Counted from the stretch's first letter, positions 11,298-24,650 are shown. The stretch: DNA of 64,000 nucleotides from Pararge aegeria (GCF_905163445.1 NC_053208.1:24889986-24953985), one strand, 5' to 3'. Numbers and translations: made by a program. Notes: generated by a model from the sequence alone, not told the origin.

Positions 11298-12738
11298 TAG
11301 GGATATATACAACATGGGGATCTTATAAAATAATCAAAACATGCGTTTCGTGAATACTGCACTTTTCTTAGTCTGAAATTCGGCTTGACGCGGCGCCGAA
11401 GTAAAATTAAATAAATGGGCAAAACCATACATTGCAAAGGAAATGATCATTTCTACATAGGTACTTGTATTGAAATGTGTAATTTCTAAAAGTAACTAGA
11501 TGACGGTTCAAAAAGAAATATAATTATGTTCTCACTTTAAAATATTTTTTAAGTTTTGTTTCTTTTAAGCAATAAAATATCATATGTTTTGACGGTGAAG
11601 GAAAACATCGTGAGGCAACCTGCATATGTTGTACCTTCTCGCTGCGAGAGGAGACCCGTGCCCGTACCGCCGGTAATATGAAGCTATGATGATGATAATG
11701 TTAATTTAAATAAAATCGATCTCTTTCACGTATTCATTCAAGTAGATATGTACAATGGTAGATATTGACAGTCAATTTCCACAAGGAATCCGTACAACTG
11801 TATTTAAAGTCGGGTCTTTAGCCACCGGCTAACAATATCTTATAGAAGTAATTGTTAACCGATGTTTCCAGGGTGCACCGGCCTGAATGCTGCTCAAAGG
11901 CATTCGAGACTCTCGTGGAGGTAACCCGACATGGCACCCCATACCTATTATGTACTAACTTAAGTTACCAGATTTAAGTCGAAAAAATTACTTTTTCTAT
12001 GCCTAATGTAACACAAAATCAAAATGCACCGGTATTCATAGGCACATGGTCACAGTAGTTACGTGATATAACCATTTTAAGTAAGTCAAATATTAAGAAG
12101 GTGAAGATAAAAATTGGGTCAAGATGGCCGCTACCACAAAATTGCGGATTACATATTTTTCACAACTCCCTCAATATGGGTATCAAATGAAAGGGCTTGA
12201 CTAGTAGAATAATGCACACTGAAGTAAAATAAAAGTGAGTTATATCAGGAAGCTATCAATCGTTGCAATTATAGTATATGTACTGCAGAAGGGAGAACAC
12301 TACATGTAGCTACTGACCTCATCTAAAAAAGTTAAACCTAATTTTGTAAACTATTTTCGGAACATTAACTTGACCTGAAATTAACCAACAAAATACTACA
12401 GATTAGGCCTGCTCATGAATAAAAATAAGCATAATTTTAAATCAACCGCACCAAAATTTAATTCAAAGACGAAAAATGTTTAAAACACAATTATTTATAA
12501 TATTAATTATCTAGTAATATTCCAGGGATTGCTGTTTGAGACCTCGATTGATGAATTTTTGTTAAATAATAAAGCAAGAACAATGAAAAGAAAAGAAATG
12601 AAAATCAATTCCGTTGTCGTAACCAACACAACGTCTCTTCTCATACCTCCAAGCATGTATTGTCTAACTTTAATGAAGATCTCATAAATATTGTCGGAGA
12701 TAAAGGACATAACTCTTCGATCGAATGCATGCGTGCCA

Positions 12739-13068
12739 TCCTGCTAATATTATACCTAAATGCGAAAGTTTGTCAAGATGGATGTATGGATGGATGGATG
12801 GAAAGTATCATTTAAGGCTATACAATAACAGGCTACGACCAATGACGACTACTATCGTTAATAAGAAATGTTGCGAAAACGGCAAAAAATAGCCTTTTTC
12901 ATAGATTCCAATGCGTGCGATGCGTGAACGGTAAACGTTACTCCATACGACGGAAGTATGTAGTAAGTATATCGTAATTATCGGAATTGTTTCTTTAAAG
13001 TTCTAAAAAACAGTCCGCGACAACATACGACCATTTTTTGAAGTTGACTCGTCGCGAGGGTCCCCTAG
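12739..13068 (+). mobile_element. Helitron A, unit D
   Basis: Identical in layout to the unit C copy (TCCTGCTAATATTATACC ... GGGTCCCCTAG). Confidence 0.8.
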
Positions 13069-13678
13069 TATATATATATATAAACAGCTGTGTGCAAAGG
13101 TAAAAACAATGTCTCATAGACTAAACTAACTGTATTCAGTTTTGTTTTCAAACTATACCGGGACCCACGCGAATACAATATAAGCTTGTGTCTGTCTCCG
13201 TTTAGTCTAAAAACAAAATAACTAGAATACAATCGCAGCGCCACGAAACACATATTTTTTGATAAAAGTTTTCTTGCAATTTTTCTGGGGTTCTTTTCCT
13301 CTTCATGCAGTCTTCCAGTGACGTATTTTTGTTTGTATATCTGACATATCCAAGACAATATTATGGATAAAAAACAATAAGATTATCTCGGCTAGGCCAA
13401 AAATACAAACATTCCTTTGCGATGTAGTTCCTGCGTAGAAAATACTACAAGATATAATAACATTATGTTTGCATTTTATGTTTGCATTTTCGACACACTC
13501 ATGATGACAATATTGATCAAAAACAATATCATCACCTTGGATGTGCAAGAAATACGAACATTCCCTTGTGATGTAGTCCCTGCGTATACAACATTACAAG
13601 TTATATAATAACATTACAATTTATAAATATTAAAATGAATATATTGTTTAAATCAACAGATAGATATTCTTGAATTTA

Positions 13679-13883
13679 TCTTATGTCTTTAAACGAGCAA
13701 TTCTTGGAATTGGAATCTCGGAATCGGATCCAACGATTTTCATAAAATTAAGTAGACGGGGGCGATAAATCGATCTAGCTAGGATTCATTTATATCGGAA
13801 TCTCGGAATCATTTATATTGGACGTACTCGTACTATTTGTTTAACTCGATTCATTCGCTGACGAAGTAGCGCGGGCCCACTGG
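13679..13883 (+). mobile_element. Non-autonomous Helitron C, unit D
   Basis: Same 205-bp element, ending CTGG at 13880-13883. Confidence 0.65.
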
Positions 13884-14902
13884 TGTTCAATAATACATTT
13901 ACATTATTATGATAACTAGCTAAACCTGCAGCTTCGCCCGCGTGTTCGTAGTTACACTTGCCATGCCAGGACAAAAAGTTGCTTGGAGCTGGCGACATAG
14001 TCTAACAACAAAATAACTAGAATCCAATCGCAGCGGCGCGGAACACACATCTTTGATATACGTTTTCTGGCATTGTTTCTGGGGTTCTTTTGCTCTTCAT
14101 GCAGTCTTCCAGTGACGTATTTTTGTTTGTATATCTGACATAATCAAGAAAATATTATGAATAAAAAACAATAAGATTATCTCGGCTAGGCCAAAAATAC
14201 AAACATTCCTTTGCGATGTAGTTCCTGCGTAGAAAATACTACAAGATATAATAACATTAAAATTAATAACTACTATTATATATTCGTACGGAAAAACAAA
14301 TACCACGAAGTACAGAAGATAAACATTTGAATTAATGAAAATAGACACGCCCACTTTTGATCCAAGCAAACTGACATAGCTCACGATAATTAAACACAGA
14401 GACTTTAGTTACAAAGCATTGAATTACGAACCCCTCGCAAACTAACAAAAATTAATTAATTATGATAATCAATAGATCAAACCAAGAACACTCTACTGCT
14501 GTACTAAAGTTAAAGGTAAAATTTGATACCAGTACCAGCTACTACTACGAGTTACTGAGTTCACCTAACCGTATGCGCAACTCGGTGATTACGGGCAAAC
14601 CCTCCCGTTGTGAGGTCTTTAGTTCAGCAGTGGACTGTTAAAGGTTTATGATGTATAAACAATGAATATAGTAATCTGCAAATTTTAAAAGAACCGACAA
14701 GAATGTACGCAATTACTATCATATCAAAATACAAGGACATACAATATAAGTACCTTAAAGTAAATACAAAAAGAATAACTTAAACATTGAGCCCAAAAGA
14801 CATGATCGGAATCGTAGTAGTTTCAGTACGTCCTCCCGGTTTTGACCGTTGAATGTACGCAGCTTTATCTATTTCATAAGACCTCGTTTATTTATATACA
14901 TA

Positions 14903-15387
14903 CTAGCTATTGCCCGCGACTTCGTCTGCGTTTGATTTGATTTTTTGATGTGGCATTCAATTTAGTTGTAGTTCCAAAAAAAATTAAAGTATTCAGTATC
15001 GCTAAGCCTTAAATGAGGGGTTTGCTGCTGTCCGCTGAAGAGTTCTGTCCTCTATCTCCAACCAGATTCATCAGATCTACACAAGGATTGGGCAAAATTA
15101 AACACATATTATTAACACAATTATTTTTGTACTATAGAGGTTGCTCTATAGTACAAAAATAATTATTTAAATCTGTTATAATTTGTCGGAGTTATGATGT
15201 AAAATCGTCAAACACTTTCATCCCCTCTCCCAAAGGAACCGAGCTTAATGTCGGGATAAAAAGTATCCTATATTACTTCTAACACTTCCAAGACTATGTG
15301 TACAAAGTTCATGAGGAACGGTTAAGTAGTTTTTGCGTGAAAGCGTAACAAACAAACTTACATTGACATTTATAATATCAGTAGGGA
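14903..15387 (-). mobile_element. Non-autonomous Helitron B, copy spanning units D/E
   Basis: Complete copy. Its right end reads ATATCAGTAGGGA, the unit A/F variant, whereas units B to D carry ATATTAGTAG. Hairpin at 15119-15164. Confidence 0.72.
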
Positions 15388-16809
15388 TAGGGATATATAC
15401 AACATGGGGATCTTATAAAATAATTAAAACATGCGTTTCGTGAATACTGCACTTGTCTTAGTCTGAAATTCGGCTTGACGCGGCGCCGGAGTAAAATAAA
15501 ATGAATTGGCAAAGGAAATGATCATTTCTACATACTTGTATTGAAATGTGTAATTTCTAAAAGTAACTAGATGACGGTTCAAAAAGAAATATAATTATGT
15601 TCTCACTTTAAAATATTTTTTAAGTTTTGTTTCTTTTAAGCAATAAAATATCATATGTTTTGACGGTGAAGGAAAACATCGTGAGGCAACCTGCATATGT
15701 TGTACCTTCTCGCTGCGAGAGGAGACCCGTGCCCGTACCGCCGGTAATATGAAGCTATGATGATGATAATGTTAATTTAAATAAAATCGATCTCTTTCAC
15801 GTATTCATTCAAGTAGATATGTACAATGGTAGATATTGACAGTCAATTTCCACAAGGAATCCGTACAACTGTATTTAAAGTCGGGTCTTTAGCCACCGGC
15901 TAACAATATCTTATAGAAGTAATTGTTAACCGATGTTTCCAGGGTGCACCGGCCTGAATGCTGCTCAAAGGCATTCGAGACTCTCGTGGAGGTAACCCGA
16001 CATGGCACCCCATACCTATTATGTACTAACTTAAGTTACCAGATTTAAGTCGAAAAAATTACTTTTTCTATGCCTAATGTAACACAAAATCAAAATGCAC
16101 CGGTATTCATAGGCACATGGTCACAGTAGTTACGTGATATAACCATTTTAAGTAAGTCAAATATTAAGAAGGTGAAGATAAAAATTGGGTCAAGATGGCC
16201 GCTACCACAAAATTGCGGATTACATATTTTTCACAACTCCCTCAATATGGGTATCAAATGAAAGGGCTTGACTAGTAGAATAATGCACACTGAAGTAAAA
16301 TAAAAGTGAGTTATATCAGGAAGCTATCAATCGTTGCAATTATAGTATATGTACTGCAGAAGGGAGAACACTACATGTAGCTACTGACCTCATCTAAAAA
16401 AGTTAAACCTAATTTTGTAAACTATTTTCGGAACATTAACTTGACCTGAAATTAACCAACAAAATACTACAGATTAGGCCTGCTCATGAATAAAAATAAG
16501 CATAATTTTAAATCAACCGCACCAAAATTTAATTCAAAGACGAAAAATGTTTAAAACACAATTATTTATAATATTAATTATCTAGTAATATTCCAGGGAT
16601 TGCTGTTTGAGACCTCGATTGATGAATTTTTGTTAAATAATAAAGCAAGAACAATGAAAAGAAAAGAAATGAAAATCAATTCCGTTGTCGTAACCAACAC
16701 AACGTCTCTTCTCATACCTCCAAGCATGTATTGTCTAACTTTAATGAAGATCTCATAAATATTGTCGGAGATAAAGGACATAACTCTTCGATCGAATGCA
16801 TGCGTGCCA

Positions 16810-17139
16810 TCCTGCTAATATTATACCTAAATGCGAAAGTTTGTCAAGATGGATGTATGGATGGATGGATGGAAAGTATCATTTAAGGCTATACAATAAC
16901 AGGCTACGACCAATGACGACTACTATCGTTAATAAGAAATGTTGCGAAAACGGCAAAAAATAGCCTTTTTCATAGATTCCAATGCGTGCGATGCGTGAAC
17001 GGTAAACGTTACTCCATACGACGGAAGTATGTAGTAAGTATATCGTAATTATCGGAATTGTTTCTTTAAAGTTCTAAAAAACAGTCCGCGACAACATACG
17101 ACCATTTTTTGAAGTTGACTCGTCGCGAGGGTCCCCTAG
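16810..17139 (+). mobile_element. Helitron A, unit E
   Basis: C/D-type copy, although the front of unit E is A-type; this places the haplotype switch upstream of this element. Confidence 0.8.
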
Positions 17140-17749
17140 TATATATATATATAAACAGCTGTGTGCAAAGGTAAAAACAATGTCTCATAGACTAAACTAA
17201 CTGTATTCAGTTTTGTTTTCAAACTATACCGGGACCCACGCGAATACAATATAAGCTTGTGTCTGTCTCCGTTTAGTCTAAAAACAAAATAACTAGAATA
17301 CAATCGCAGCGCCACGAAACACATATTTTTTGATAAACGTTTTCTTGCAATTTTTCTGGGGTTCTTTTCCTCTTCATGCAGTCTTCCAGTGACGTATTTT
17401 TGTTTGTATATCTGACATATCCAAGACAATATTATGGATAAAAAACAATAAGATTATCTCGGCTAGGCCAAAAATACAAACATTCCTTTGCGATGTAGTT
17501 CCTGCGTAGAAAATACTACAAGATATAATAACATTATGTTTGCATTTTATGTTTGCATTTTCGACACACTCATGATGACAATATTGATCAAAAACAATAT
17601 CATCACCTTGGATGTGCAAGAAATACGAACATTCCCTTGTGATGTAGTCCCTGCGTATACAACATTACAAGTTATATAATAACATTACAATTTATAAACA
17701 TTAAAATGAATATATTGTTTAAATCAACAGATAGATATTCTTGAATTTA

Positions 17750-17954
17750 TCTTATGTCTTTAAACGAGCAATTCTTGGAATTGGAATCTCGGAATCGGAT
17801 CCAACGATTTTCATAAAATTAAGTAGACGGGGGCGATAAATCGATCTAGCTAGGATTCATTTATATCGGAATCTCGGAATCATTTATATTGGACGTACTC
17901 GTACTATTTGTTTAACTCGATTCATTCGCTGACGAAGTAGCGCGGGCCCACTGG
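17750..17954 (+). mobile_element. Non-autonomous Helitron C, unit E
   Basis: Same 205-bp element, ending CTGG at 17951-17954. Confidence 0.65.
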
Positions 17955-18973
17955 TGTTCAATAATACATTTACATTATTATGATAACTAGCTAAACCTGC
18001 AGCTTCGCCCGCGTGTTCGTAGTTACACTTGCCATGCCAGGACAAAAAGTTGCTTGGAGCTGGCGACATAGTCTAACAACAAAATAACTAGAATCCAATC
18101 GCAGCGGCGCGGAACACACATCTTTGATATACGTTTTCTGGCATTGTTTCTGGGGTTCTTTTGCTCTTCATGCAGTCTTCCAGTGACGTATTTTTGTTTG
18201 TATATCTGACATAATCAAGACAATATTATGAATAAAAAACAATAAGATTATCTCGGCTAGGCCAAAAATACAAACATTCCTTTGCGATGTAGTTCCTGCG
18301 TAGAAAATACTACAAGATATAATAACATTTAAATTAATAACTACTATTATATATTCGTACGGAAAAACAAATACCACGAAGTACAGAAGATAAACATTTG
18401 AATTAATGAAAATAGACACGCCCACTTTTGATCCAAGCAAACTGACATAGCTCACGATAATTAAACACAGACACTTTAGTTACAAAACATTGAATTACAA
18501 ACCCCTCGCAAACTAACAAAAAATAATTAATTATGATAATCAATAGATCAAAAGCCAAGTAAACTACTGCTGTACTAAAGGTTAAGGTAAAATTTGATAC
18601 CAGTACCAGCTACTACTACGAGTTACTGAGTTCACCTAACCGTATGCGCAACTCGGTGATTACGGGCAAACCCTCCCGTTGTGAGGTCTTTAGTTCAGCA
18701 GTGGACTGTTAAAGGTTTATGATGTATAAACAATGAATATAGTAATCTGCAAATTTTAAAAGAACCGACAAGAATGTACGCAATTACTATCATATCAAAA
18801 TACAAGGACATACAATATAAGTACCTTAAAGTAAATACAAAAAGAATAACTTAAACATTGAGCCCAAAAGACATGATCGGAATCGTAGTAGTTTCAGTAC
18901 GTCCTCCCGGTTTTGACCGTTGAATGTACGCAGCTTTATCTATTTCATAAGACCTCGTTTATTTATATACATA

Positions 18974-19458
18974 CTAGCTATTGCCCGCGACTTCGTCTGC
19001 GTTTGATTTTATTTTTTGATGTGGCATTCAATTTAGTTGTAGTTCCAAAAAAAATTAAGGTATTCAGTATCGCTAAGCCTTAAATGAGGGGTTTGCTGCT
19101 GTCCGCTGAAGAGTTCTGTCCTCTATCTCCAACCACATTCATCAGATCTACACAAGGATTGGGCAAAATTAAACACATATTATTAACACAATTATTTTTG
19201 TACTATAGAGGTTGCTCTATAGTACAAAAATAATTATTTAAATCTGTTATAATTTGTCGGAGTTATGATGTAAAATCGTCAAACACTTTCATCCCCTCTC
19301 CCAAAGGAACCGAGCTTAATGTCGGGATAAAAAGTATCCTATATTACTTCTAACACTTCCAAGACTATGTGTACAAAGTTCATGAGGAACGGTTAAGTAG
19401 TTTTTGCGTGAAAGCGTAACAAACAAACTTACATTGACATTTATAATATCAGTAGGGA
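18974..19458 (-). mobile_element. Non-autonomous Helitron B, copy spanning units E/F
   Basis: Complete copy with terminal CTAG at 18974-18977 and the ATCAGTAGGGA right end. Hairpin at 19190-19235. Confidence 0.72.
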
Positions 19459-20942
19459 TAGGGATATATACAACATGGGGATCTTATAAAATAATTAAAA
19501 CATGCGTTTCGTGAATACTGCACTTGTCTTAGTCTGAAATTCGGCTTGACGCGGCGCCGGAGTAAAATAAAATGAATTGGCAAAGGAAATGATCATTTCT
19601 ACATACTTGTATTGAAATGTGTAATTTCTAAAAGTAACTAGATGACGGTTCAAAAAGAAATATAATTATGTTCTCACTTTAAAATATTTTTTAAGTTTTG
19701 TTTCTTTTAAGCAATAAAATATCATATGTTTTGACGGTGAAGGAAAACATCGTGAGGCAACCTGCATATGTTGTACCTTCTCGCTGCGAGAGGAGACCCG
19801 TGCCCGTACCGCCGGTAATATGAAGCTATGATGATGATAATGTTAATTTAAATAAAATCGATCTCTTTCACGTATTCATTCAAGTAGATATGTACAATGG
19901 TAGATATTGACAGTCAATTTCCACAAGGAATCCGTACAACTGTATTTAAAGTCGGGTCTTTAGCCACCGGCTAACAATATCTTATAGAAGTAATTGTTAA
20001 CCGATGTTTCCAGGGTGCACCGGCCTGAATGCTGCTCAAAGGCATTCGAGACTCTCGTGGAGGTAACCCGACATGGCACCCCATACCTATTATGCACTAA
20101 CTTAAGTTACCAGATTTAAGTCGAAAAAATTACTTTTTCTATGCCTAATGTAACACAAAATCAAAATGCACCGGTATTCATAGGCACATGGTCACAGTAG
20201 TTACGTGATATAACCATTTTAAGTAAGTCAAATATTAAGAAGGTGAAGATGAAAATTGGGTCAAGATGGCCGCTACCACAAAATTGCGGATTACATATTT
20301 TTCACAACTCCCTCAATATGGGTATCAAATGAAAGGGCTTGACTAGTAGAATAATGCACACTGAAGTAAAAGAAAAGTTAGTTATATCAGGAAGCTATCA
20401 ATCGTTATAATTATAGTATATGTACTGCCGAAGGGAGAACACTACATGTAGCTACTGACCACATCTAAAAAAGTTAACCCTAATTTTGTAAACTATTTTC
20501 GGAACATTAACTTGATCTGAAATTTATCAACAAAATACTACAGATTAGGCCTGCTCATGAATAAAAATAAGCATAATTTTAAATCAACCGCACCAAAATT
20601 TAATTCAAAGACAAAAACTGTTTAAAACACAATTATTTATAATATTAATTATCTAGTTATATTCCAGGGATTGCTGTTGGAGACCTCGATTGATGAATTT
20701 TTGTTAAATAATAAAGCAAGAACAATGAAAATACAATGAAATCAAAATCAATTCCGTTGTCGTAACCAACACAACGTCTCTTCCCATACCTCCGTTAAAT
20801 TTGAACCAATTTTGATAATTATTTTTTTATTTGAAAGCGTATTGAAAGCGTATCAAGCATGTATTGTCTAACTTTAACGAAGATCTCATAAATATTGTCA
20901 GAGATAAAGGACATAACTCTTCGATCAAATGCATGCGTGCAT

Positions 20943-21209
20943 TCCTACTAATATGATAAATGCGAAAGTTTGTCAAGATGGATGTATGGATGGATGGATG
21001 GATGGACAGTATCAATTAAGTCTATATAATAACAGGCTACGACCAATGACTAATACTATCGTTAATGAGAAATGTTGCGAAAACGTTTGTTGTAAGTATA
21101 TCGTAATTATCGGAATTGTTTCTTTAAAGTTGTAGAAAACAGCCCGTGACAACATACGACTATTTTTTGAAGTTGACTCATCGCGGAAAAAGTCGCGAGG
21201 GTCCGCTAG
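20943..21209 (+). mobile_element. Helitron A, unit F (internal deletion)
   Basis: A-type start (TCCTACTAATATGATAAATG) and CCGCTAG end, but about 60 bp of the middle (the AAATAGCCTTTTTCATAG tract) are missing. Confidence 0.78.
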
Positions 21210-21725
21210 TATATATATATATAAACATCTGTGTGCAAAGGTAAAAGCAATGTCTTATAGACAAACGTTACTGTATTCAGTTTTGTTTTCAAACTATACC
21301 GGGACCCACGCGAATACAATATAAGCTTGTGTTGGTCTCCGTTTAGTTAGTCTAAAAACAAAATAACTAGAATACAATCGCAGCACCACGAAACACACAT
21401 TTTTTGATAAACGTTTTCTTGCAATTTTTCTGGGGTTCTTTTCCTCTTCATGCAGTCTTCTAGTGACGAACTTGTGTTTGCATTTTCGACACACCCATGA
21501 TGACAATATTGATCAAAAACAATATCATCACCTTGGATGTGCAAGAAATACGAACATTCCCTTGCGATGTAGTTCCTGTATACGCAACATTACAAGTTAT
21601 ATAATAACATTACAATTTATAAATATTTAAATGAATATATTGCTTAAATCAACAGATAGATATTCGTACTAGAAACAAATACCACGTAATTCGAATACAA
21701 AAGATAAAATCGATTGATGAATTTA

Positions 21726-21939
21726 TCTTATGTCTTTAAACGAGCCATTCTTGGAATTGGAATCTCGGAATCGGATCCAACGTTTTTTATAAAATTAAGT
21801 AGACGGGGGTTTCGGGGGCGATAAATCGATCTAGCTAGGATTCATTTATATCGGAATCTAGGAATCATTTACATTGGATGTACTCGTACTATTGGTTTAA
21901 CTCGACTCATTCGCTGACGAAGTAGCGCGGGTCCACTAG
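21726..21939 (+). mobile_element. Non-autonomous Helitron C, unit F
   Basis: Slightly longer copy (214 bp) with an extra GGTTTCGGG in the body and the only canonical CTAG end (21936-21939) among the array copies, so it may be closest to the inserted form. Confidence 0.68.
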
Positions 21940-22167
21940 TGTTCAATAATACATTTACATTATTATGATAACTAGCGAAACCTGCAGCTTCGCCCGCGTG
22001 TTCGTAGTTACACTTGCCATGCCAGATAGTTGCCAAAAATGGCTTGGAGCTGGCGACATAGAGCTGCCTTCGATACACACTGGACAGGTTGGCAGTTGTA
22101 GCATGCTATTCCAATGATGCTACACGGCTTTATTTTTCTAGCCCGTGACTTCAATAGGGTACGTCCA

Positions 22168-23050
22168 CATTAACTTTTTTATTAAAATAAAGATGTAATA
22201 CAAATTATTAATAAGTAATTCTCATTATAATAGCTACAGAGTAAGTAAAAATTGAGCAAAATTTTAGGGAACTTTGATATTATAGTATGACCGCTCATGA
22301 GGTCGCACTGGTTTTCTGTTTATACTAATTGTTTGCGGCATCAACTACTACTATGCTTTTGAATAAGTTTTAGCTGACCGCGCAACATTTTTTGCACCAA
22401 AGCATTTATAACTAGTTCAAATTGTATTTCCAAACGCCAAAAGTCTTTAAAAACCTTGGACCTGTTTACAGCCACCTATTTAACTTTATTGCCCTTACAT
22501 TGAGACAATAAAAGATACACAAAAGAAGAAGAATAGATATATATATATCGATTTATACATTTATATATATATATATATATATATAAACGGTTGTCTGCGA
22601 AGGCGGTCTTATTACAGGGTTCAGTTTTATTTCCAAACTACACTTGGACTCACCAAAACATAATATAAGTTTGAGTGGATTATTGTATAGTCTAACAACA
22701 AAATAACTAGAATCCAATCGCAGCGGCGCGGAACACACATCTTTGATATAAGTTTTCTTGCATTGTTTTTGGAGTTCTTTTGCTCTTCATGCAGTCTTCT
22801 AGTGACGTATTTTTGTTTGTATATCTGGCGTAGACAAGACAATATTATGGATAAAAAAAAATAAGATCATCTTGGCTAGGCCAAAAATACAAACATTCCT
22901 TTGAGATGTATGTCCTGCGTAGAAAATACTACAAGATATAATAACATTAAAATTAATAACTATTATTATTATTAAAATACGAGTATATATATGCTTACTT
23001 TTCATCCAAGCAAAACTGACATAGCTCTCGATGGAATCGCTCGGAACGAT
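22168..23050. repeat. Diverged composite block 1 (older X copy)
   Basis: Parallels 26185-26960 (GAGGTCGCACTGGTTTTCTG, CCAAACGCCAAAAGTCTTTA, TCCAAACTACACT). From 22585 it contains a diverged X copy. The (TA)n tract is present at 22560-22585 but no Helitron A sits before it. Confidence 0.7.
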
Positions 23051-23640
23051 TCGCATTTAAATCACCAAGTATATATACGCAGTTTGCCACAGTTGTCCAT
23101 GATATAACTCACCGAGCTTACTTCATCTCACTCTCAATCAAATTACTCTGATCACTATTATAAACGCATTCTCGTGTACTTTAATAATAATGTCGGGTGT
23201 AATTTTTTTTTTCTTTAACTAATGCTTTTACGCACAGTTCCCCTCCGGAAGCAAAGAACAATCTTCATCACTTCCGGAAGAGTCTGTGGGACTCCTGGCT
23301 TACCAGAATACCCACTAGAACCCCGTGGATATAAATCACTGTTGTTTATTATTATACAACAACACTTACGGTAAATTCTTTCCACTATTACAATTATGCT
23401 CTTACGATTAAAACTTAATAAAATCGTACTCCTACTTAATTACTTTAATATTTATTATTTTTTTCTTTTCATGTGCATGATACGAAAAGGATAGTATTAT
23501 GCACATATATGAGGGTTAACATGACATTAAACACAGACACTTTACTTGTTAATTACAAACACCTTGCAAACTAACGAAAAATAATTAATTAATTACTAAA
23601 AAATAATATAAAATAAAAAATAATTAATTACTAAAGATAA
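23051..23640. other. No gene seen
   Basis: AT-rich, no convincing reading frame. A doubled CTTCCGGA motif flanks about 25 bp at 23248-23279, and TTAATTAATT runs occur near 23580-23630. Confidence 0.5.
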
Positions 23641-23860
23641 AGGTCAAAATCTCCCAACGGGAGGGTTTGCCCATTTTTACAGACGGATTGATGATTGCAG
23701 CACTTATTATTAGTAGTATAGAGGACACTGCTGCCCGTTTCCTGTAGTAGAGGAGTGATTGTAAATGTCTTCTGACCTGCCGCATTTGGTGTCTTCTGTG
23801 ATTTGTCTAAAAGGCTTTTGATTATGTTCAGCATGAGACATTAGTCACAAAATTACACCA
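23641..23860. other. Unassigned tract with a 67-codon open frame (minus)
   Basis: An open frame on the minus strand (23631-23834) has no domain that I recognise. A short piece (GGGCAAACCCTCCCGTTG) also occurs, with changes, in each array unit (near 3413), so the tract is probably repeat-derived. Confidence 0.35.
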
Positions 23861-23939
23861 CTATGGAATTCGGGGCATAACTCTCGATTAAATGATTTTC
23901 TATTTAAACAATAGAATACAAAAATTGACGTTAATGGAA

Positions 23940-24148
23940 AGCGGTCTAACGGGTAATTTGTGAAAATAGAGGTCCCTCAGGGGACTATTTTAGGACCTTT
24001 TCTGTTCCTCATTTACATGAATAACCTTCCTTACCTTGCTAAGGACAATCACGGGATAGTATTGTTTGCGGATCGTAGTAGTTTCTCTTCTCAGTACGTC
24101 CTCCCGGTTTTGACTGTTGAATGTAACGCAGCTTTAACGTTTTCATAA
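23940..24148 (+). pseudogene. LINE reverse-transcriptase palm remnant
   Basis: Reads EVPQGTILGPFLFLIYMNNL followed by LFADRSS. These are the RT palm blocks of CR1/Jockey-group LINEs, with FADR in place of the catalytic FADD, so one active-site aspartate is lost. After that the frame passes into sequence shared with the array (CAGTACGTCCTCCCGGTTTT). Confidence 0.75.
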
Positions 24149-24320
24149 GATCCTGTATATTTGTACATATATACAATATGGAGATCTTATAAAAATATTA
24201 AAACATGCGTTTCGTGAATACTGCACTTGTCTTAGTCTGAAATTTGGCTTGACGCGGCGCCGAAGTAAAATAAAATAAATGAGCAAAAACAAACATTCCA
24301 AAGAATAAATTTCTACAAGA
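24085..24320. repeat. Diverged block lacking the Helitron B insertion, copy 1
   Basis: Holds the two flanks of array Helitron B joined without the element: CATAAGATCCTGTATATTTG, a short ACATATATACAA junction, then GGAGATCTTATAAAA and TTGGCTTGACGCGGCGCCG. In the array the same flanks are separated by 485 bp. Confidence 0.75.
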
Positions 24321-24396
24321 TTACTACATTGCATTACATATAAAAAAATAATTTTATATTCTGCACATTTTGATAGACACGACATGAATGATCGCA

Positions 24397-24650
24397 ATTA
24401 TTATCATGTAAAAATATTGGTACCTTAAAGTAAATTCAAAAAGAATAACAAAAACATTGAGCACAAAAGACAATATCGTTATTGTTGTAGGTTAGTAGTA
24501 TGTCTTCTTTGTACGCTCTCCCGGTTTTGACTGTTTAATGTAGCGCAGCCTTAATTATTTCATAAGAAACTGATTATTTATATATCTATACAATATGGGG
24601 ATCTTATAAAAAAATAAAAACATGTGTTTCGTGAATACTGCATTCACTGC
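24397..24650. repeat. Diverged block lacking the Helitron B insertion, copy 2
   Basis: A second uninterrupted version: TACCTTAAAGTAAATTCAAA, CTCTCCCGGTTTTGACTGTT, then TATATCTATACAATATGGGG at the point where array copies carry Helitron B. Confidence 0.72.

Larger units (their letters stand above)
10998..15087. repeat. Composite tandem array, unit D (4090 bp)
   Basis: Longest unit, with the full set of elements. Its X copy 1 is chimeric: at 13315-13475 it carries X2-type sequence (GTATATCTGACATATCC) and then returns to the X1 tail at a doubled TATGTTTGCATTT motif (13466-13490). Its front half matches unit C marker for marker. Confidence 0.9.
15088..19158. repeat. Composite tandem array, unit E (4071 bp, mosaic)
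   Basis: Full unit with the same chimeric X copy 1 as unit D. Its first 425 bases carry the markers of units A and F (ACTTGTCTTAG, GCCGGAGTAAAATAAAATG). From about 16022 onward it carries the C/D markers (TATTATGTACTAAC, GAAGTAAAATAAAAGTG). The 19-bp length difference from unit D is the front-segment indel. Confidence 0.9.
19159..22078. repeat. Composite tandem array, unit F (partial, edge unit)
   Basis: Near-identical to unit A at first, then increasingly diverged past about 20400. It has an extra tract at 20806-20868 containing a doubled GAAAGCGTAT motif, and a shortened Helitron A. The array signal stops after the Helitron C / short Helitron end block near 22078. Rising divergence at one end is typical of an array border. 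Confidence 0.82.

Noticed and set aside
20929..21135. Open frame with a Met-Asp-Gly repeat (MDGWMDG)
   Set aside because: It is the translation of the (GGAT)n microsatellite inside Helitron A.
1..22078. CRISPR array
   Set aside because: Periods of 3-4 kb, eukaryotic elements and no short repeat-spacer pattern.
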